Origin: Ensifer sp. IC3342
GTDB taxonomy: Bacteria; Pseudomonadota; Alphaproteobacteria; Rhizobiales; Rhizobiaceae
Reading direction: 5' to 3'
Length of the DNA stretch: 64,000 bases
Assembly: GCF_020193655.1 (NCBI RefSeq)
Contig: NZ_JADYVE010000006.1
Coordinates: 124,001-188,000, forward strand
Below the pieces are notes generated by a model. The model worked only from the letters and a program-made list of their open reading frames with translations. It was not told the origin of the DNA and did no database searches. Positions 59,836 through 64,000 of the stretch are shown here, piece after piece. Numbering within the stretch: position 1 is the first letter of the stretch; the number at the start of each line of letters is the position of its first letter. A program made the position numbers and the translations under genes.

Positions 59836-60156
59836 GGAGAGCGACGGCCCGAGTGTATAGCGCGTTGAAATCCTTGGCGCGGTAGAAGGAGAGCATTCCG
59901 CCGACCACCCGCGCTTGCTTCTCAGGGATAGGCGGTGGCCTCACGCGCGTCAAAGAAAAAAGGGCCGGAAACGGTGGGTGAAATCCGGACGATCACCGTT
60001 TCCGGCCGCTGAAGCAGAAGGGACGTATTACTTCAGCGCCGGGAATTTTTCCCAGTGTCCCTGTTTTAACCCGCGGCTGCTGAACGGGGACCGAACCGGT
60101 CATTCATGCTCCGTTCACCAAGCGCCGGCCCCAAAAAGAATCCGCGGAGAAATTCC
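59836..60156. other. Intergenic region with terminator and small reading frame
   Basis: Between the alpha/beta hydrolase and the ibpA promoter there are 321 bp without a standard gene. On the - strand I see a 13-codon frame (MNDRFGPRSAAAG) at 60066-60107 after CGGAG, an inverted repeat gctgaag/cttcagc at 60008-60037, and then the strong hairpin at 59963-60007. This could be a short transcript ending at the hairpin or an attenuator ahead of the hydrolase gene. Nothing else stands out. Confidence 0.45.
59956..60007 (-). terminator. Rho-independent terminator without an assigned gene
   Basis: A perfect 14-bp stem (ggccggaaacggtg at 59963-59976, caccgtttccggcc at 59994-60007) around a 17-base loop is followed on the - strand by TTTTTTC. 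No recognised gene lies just upstream on that strand. Confidence 0.8.
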
Positions 60157-60185
60157 CTTGAACTGGTGCGTGCGCATTCCCATTT
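60157..60185 (+). promoter_or_regulatory. Probable heat-shock (RpoH) promoter of ibpA
   Basis: CTTGAA at 60157-60162 and CCCATTT at 60179-60185 are 16 bases apart. This matches the alphaproteobacterial RpoH pattern (CTTG and C-rich/AT-rich -10). It predicts a leader of about 95 bases before the gene. Confidence 0.65.
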
Positions 60186-60191
60186 CTTCAT

Positions 60192-60287
60192 CACGGACGC
60201 CGATGACGGGTCCGTTCACCGGTCGCGCCGCCGCCTGATGGGGTGGCAGACCAGACATCGCAAACCGTTGCTCTTAAGGAGGACACC
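60192..60287 (+). promoter_or_regulatory. ROSE-type RNA thermometer
   Basis: The last part of the leader reads gttgctcttaaggaggacacc before the ATG. The TTGCT can pair with AGGA of the ribosome site around loop CTTA, leaving one G bulged. This is the hallmark of ROSE elements on rhizobial small heat-shock genes: the ribosome site is hidden at low temperature and opens on heating. Only the final hairpin is clearly seen, so the 5' boundary is from the promoter. Confidence 0.75.
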
Positions 60288-60749
60288 ATGCGTCACTTTG
60301 ATTTCTCGCCCCTCTATCGTTCCACCGTCGGCTTCGATCGCCTGTTCACCATGCTTGACAGCCTTGGTCAGCCCGATCAGTCGCAGACCTATCCGCCCTA
60401 CAACATCGAACGCACAGGCGAAAATGCCTATCGCATCACCATGGCCGTTGCCGGCTTCGATGAGAGCGAGCTTTCGGTCGAGGCGCGTGAACACACGCTG
60501 ACGATCAAGGGCGAAAAGAGCGAAGACAAGGGCGAGGAGAGCCAGTTTCTCCATCGCGGCATTGCCAAGCGCGCATTCGAGCGCCGCTTCCAGCTCGCCG
60601 ACCATGTCGAGATCAAGTCCGCTTCGCTGAAGAATGGCCTGCTCCACATCGATCTCGTTCGCGAGATTCCGGAGGCAGCCAAGCCGCGTCGCATCGAGAT
60701 CACCTCGGTCGCCTCGCAGCCGAAGCAGATCGAGGCTCAGACCCTCTAA
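60288..60749 (+). CDS. ibpA: Small heat-shock protein (Hsp20/IbpA)
   Basis: This 153-residue protein is an alpha-crystallin-domain chaperone that holds unfolded proteins during heat stress. The domain spans about residues 36-135 (YNIERTGENAYRITMAVAGF near its start and GLLHIDLVREIPEAAKPRRIEI at its end). An N-terminal MRHFDFSPLYRSTVGFDRLF is the typical IbpA opening. The ATG at 60288 has TAAGGAGGACACC, hidden in a ROSE hairpin. A terminator stands 28 bp after the stop. Rhizobia often carry several such genes. Confidence 0.95.
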   Translation: MRHFDFSPLYRSTVGFDRLFTMLDSLGQPDQSQTYPPYNIERTGENAYRITMAVAGFDESELSVEAREHTLTIKGEKSEDKGEESQFLHRGIAKRAFERRFQLADHVEIKSASLKNGLLHIDLVREIPEAAKPRRIEITSVASQPKQIEAQTL

Positions 60750-60776
60750 CCTGATCCAAGGATTTGGAATTCACGG

Positions 60777-60806
60777 AAGGCGGCGTCGGAATGGCGCCGC
60801 CTTTTT
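60777..60806 (+). terminator. Terminator of ibpA
   Basis: A perfect 9-bp stem (aaggcggcg at 60777-60785, cgccgcctt at 60795-60803) is followed by TTTCATT on the + strand, 28 bp past the ibpA stop and 19 bp before the convergent aldolase stop. Confidence 0.85.
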
Positions 60807-60824
60807 CATTGCAGTTTCCGGCTG

Positions 60825-61871
60825 TCAGCAGGCGTCGACGAAGCGGTCCACGTCTTCCGACCGTGTCGCAAAGCTGGTGACGAGCCGGTAGAGCCCTTCG
60901 TCCCCGTCCAGGCTGCCTGCCAGATGGTCCGGCACATGCCAGTCGTAGAAGACCGCGCCCTGCTGTTGCAGCTTCGAGGCCACGTCCTGCTTGAGGATTA
61001 CGAAGACCTCGTTGGCATCCGGTGACCAGGCGAGCCGGCTTCTGGCAGACGCTGAAATGCCATCGGCAAGGCGCGCCGCCATCGTATTCGCATGGCGGGC
61101 GAGATTGAGCCACAGATCGCCGGAGAGATAGGCGTCGAACTGCGCGGCGATGAAGCGGGACTTCGAAAAGAGTTGGGCGGCACGCTTGCGCAGAAAATGC
61201 ATTTCGTGCGCCTTCGACGGGTCGAACAAGATCAGCGCTTCGGCACACCAGCAGCCGTTCTTGGTGCCGCCGAACGACAGGAGGTCGATGCCGCGTTTCC
61301 AGGTCATTTCCGCTGGCGTCGTCCCGAGGCCGACGAGTGCGTTGGCGAAGCGCGCACCGTCCATGTGCAGCGGAAGCTTGTGCGATTTCGCGACGGCAGC
61401 GATCGCATCGATTTCTGCCGGCGAATAGATCGTGCCGCTTTCCGTAGCCTGGGTGATAGTCACTGCCATTGGTCGGCCGCCATGGATGAATTCCGGGGGA
61501 AAGCGACGGATCGCGGTCTCAAGCCCCGATACGTCCATCTTGCCATTGATCCCATCGACCGGGCAAAGCCTGGCCCCGTGGGAGAAGAATTCCGGCGCAC
61601 CGCACTCGTCGACGTTGACATGCGCGTCCCTATGACAAAAGACCACGCCGCCCGCCCGGTTGACGCTGGACAGCGCCAGCGAATTCGCGGCGGTGCCGGT
61701 GCCCACGAAAAACACCGCCACGTCCTTTTCGAAAATTTCGGAGAACTTCTTTTCCACCTTCCGGTCGAGTTCGCTCGTGCCATAGGCGGAAGCATAGCCG
61801 CCCGCATGAGCCACCAGGCTTTCGGCGATTGCCGGATGGGCGCCAGCCCAGTTGTCGGAAGAAAAGATCAT
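60825..61871 (-). CDS. ltaE: Low-specificity L-threonine aldolase
   Basis: This 348-residue protein is a PLP-dependent aldolase that cleaves L-threonine or allo-threonine to glycine and acetaldehyde. The PLP lysine is K204 (LLSFGGTKNGCW), with D171 and R174 in HMDGARFANA. VGTGTAANSLAL and HVNVDECGAPEFF are further family marks. The start at 61871 has AGGGTGATTCAG upstream. Relatives are also annotated as beta-elimination lyases, so the substrate is likely but not proven. It is monocistronic and divergent from gltB. Confidence 0.9.
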   Translation of the reverse strand: MIFSSDNWAGAHPAIAESLVAHAGGYASAYGTSELDRKVEKKFSEIFEKDVAVFFVGTGTAANSLALSSVNRAGGVVFCHRDAHVNVDECGAPEFFSHGARLCPVDGINGKMDVSGLETAIRRFPPEFIHGGRPMAVTITQATESGTIYSPAEIDAIAAVAKSHKLPLHMDGARFANALVGLGTTPAEMTWKRGIDLLSFGGTKNGCWCAEALILFDPSKAHEMHFLRKRAAQLFSKSRFIAAQFDAYLSGDLWLNLARHANTMAARLADGISASARSRLAWSPDANEVFVILKQDVASKLQQQGAVFYDWHVPDHLAGSLDGDEGLYRLVTSFATRSEDVDRFVDAC

Positions 61872-62431
61872 CTGAATCACCCTACTTTTCGGCCACGCCC
61901 GGCCGCTTCGGCGAGACCATAACCGACTTCCACGGCCGATCAATGCGGCTGTCTGACAGGTATGCCAACACAAGACCAGTTTGAAACCAAAGTGAAGAAA
62001 GCGCCGGGCGGATTGTAATTTAATTTTAAAAGCGCGAAATTTCCGGCAATCTTTGGCAAAATCTCTTCCAATATTTGCTGATATGCCCCTTGCGAAGGGG
62101 GGCGCTTTCTGGCATAGAGCGCATGAAATAGGACAGGTTTGCTGTCCTATTTCGGTCTAGGGACCGGAACAATCGCCGGAAGGGCCGCAAAATGTGGCTA
62201 TCGGCGTGTAGCGCAAGGTGTTTCCGCCGGGTTTCATCCGGTTGTTGACACCTGCCATCAGGATGGTCGCGGGACATTCGTGCCTGGTGCAGCCGCGCTT
62301 TATTTGCGACCTGATCAGGATCATGCGACGATAATGCCCGGCTTTGCCGCAGCGCGAAAGGCGCGGACGCGGCGAGGAATGCGCGGGCGGAGGTATGCCC
62401 GGAATTTCCGGGTCCAACAGGAGGGAAAACG
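61872..62431. other. Intergenic region between threonine aldolase and gltB
   Basis: These 560 bp hold the gltB leader and both promoters. An AT-rich stretch (taatttaattttaaaa near 62017) may be the gltB promoter. A perfect 12-bp hairpin (gaaataggacag/ctgtcctatttc) lies at 62125-62153. No sigma-54 element with correct spacing was found. The frames in this region have no ribosome sites or family marks. Confidence 0.5.
62125..62153 (+). promoter_or_regulatory. Hairpin in the gltB leader region
   Basis: A perfect 12-bp stem (62125-62136 with 62142-62153) around a 5-base loop has no T tract after it. It stands 280 bp ahead of gltB and may be a regulator site or an mRNA structure. Confidence 0.5.

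Positions 62432-64000
<1,569 letters not shown>

Noticed and set aside
59642..59953. Possible frameshift at the start of the alpha/beta hydrolase, with a frame carrying FNALYTRAVALHDYDPLY
   Set aside because: The main frame already starts with the family pattern (LYTMPDNPIPGKYAAGFF), so no upstream join is needed.
61872..62431. Sigma-54 promoter upstream of gltB (tggcatagagcgcat)
   Set aside because: The GG and GC are only 8 bases apart, while 10 are needed. The similarity is by chance.

Overview
This window looks like a piece of the chromosome of a Sinorhizobium/Ensifer species, close to S. meliloti. The evidence is uniformly high GC, a pntAb-pntB pair with split alpha subunit, a CpdR1-type receiver, an MmgR/suhB-type sRNA beside an inositol-monophosphatase-family gene, a ROSE-type leader on an ibpA/hsp20 gene, and rhizobial palindromic repeats. 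There is no phage, plasmid-transfer or CRISPR module. It reads as ordinary core chromosome with accessory metabolic islands.

Layout. 1-1.7 kb: end of a proton-translocating transhydrogenase operon. 1.8-5.8 kb: two SDR genes divergent from a LysR regulator, then a class III nucleotide cyclase. 6-8 kb: a DUF992 protein, a TPR lipoprotein and rpsU. 8.4-13.5 kb: sarcosine oxidase operon soxBDAG. 13.8-16.5 kb: a zinc alcohol dehydrogenase, a frameshifted DUF2332 gene and a NodN/MaoC-type hydratase. 16.6-28 kb: complete glycogen metabolism cluster transcribed leftward (glgP-glgB-glgC-glgA-pgm, then glgX beyond a repeat). 28.2-36.4 kb: a Tad-like VWA protein and a three-gene transglutaminase / ATP-grasp-alpha-E / DUF2126 putative amidoligase cluster. 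36.5-42.1 kb: small metabolic and regulatory genes (aldo/keto reductase and LysR; VOC, DUF1579 and DUF899 proteins and MarR; GFA protein). 42.2-48.4 kb: ilvD, a very large zinc ribbon-cyclase-ATPase regulator and a redoxin. 48.5-55 kb: a LacI-controlled sugar ABC importer ending in a GH63-like glycosidase, with twin operators in front. 55.5-62 kb: a small hypothetical gene, tRNA-Val, cpdR1, N-formylglutamate amidohydrolase, the MmgR-like sRNA, hisN/suhB-like phosphatase, alpha/beta hydrolase, ibpA with its RNA thermometer, and threonine aldolase. The window ends inside gltB.

How the genes work together. The glycogen genes form an overlapping operon (glgP stop and glgB start share ATGA; glgA and glgC are 11 bp apart) covering synthesis, branching and degradation. 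The sox genes encode all four subunits of the heterotetrameric enzyme. The LacI/ABC/GH63 set is a self-contained uptake and hydrolysis unit for an unidentified glycoside. The 29.6-36.4 kb cluster matches a neighbourhood predicted in the literature to make or process peptide-like conjugates, but its substrate is unknown. It is the least understood system here.

All function calls come from reading the sequence and recalling families. No database search was run. Most start sites were chosen by ribosome binding site and family length.
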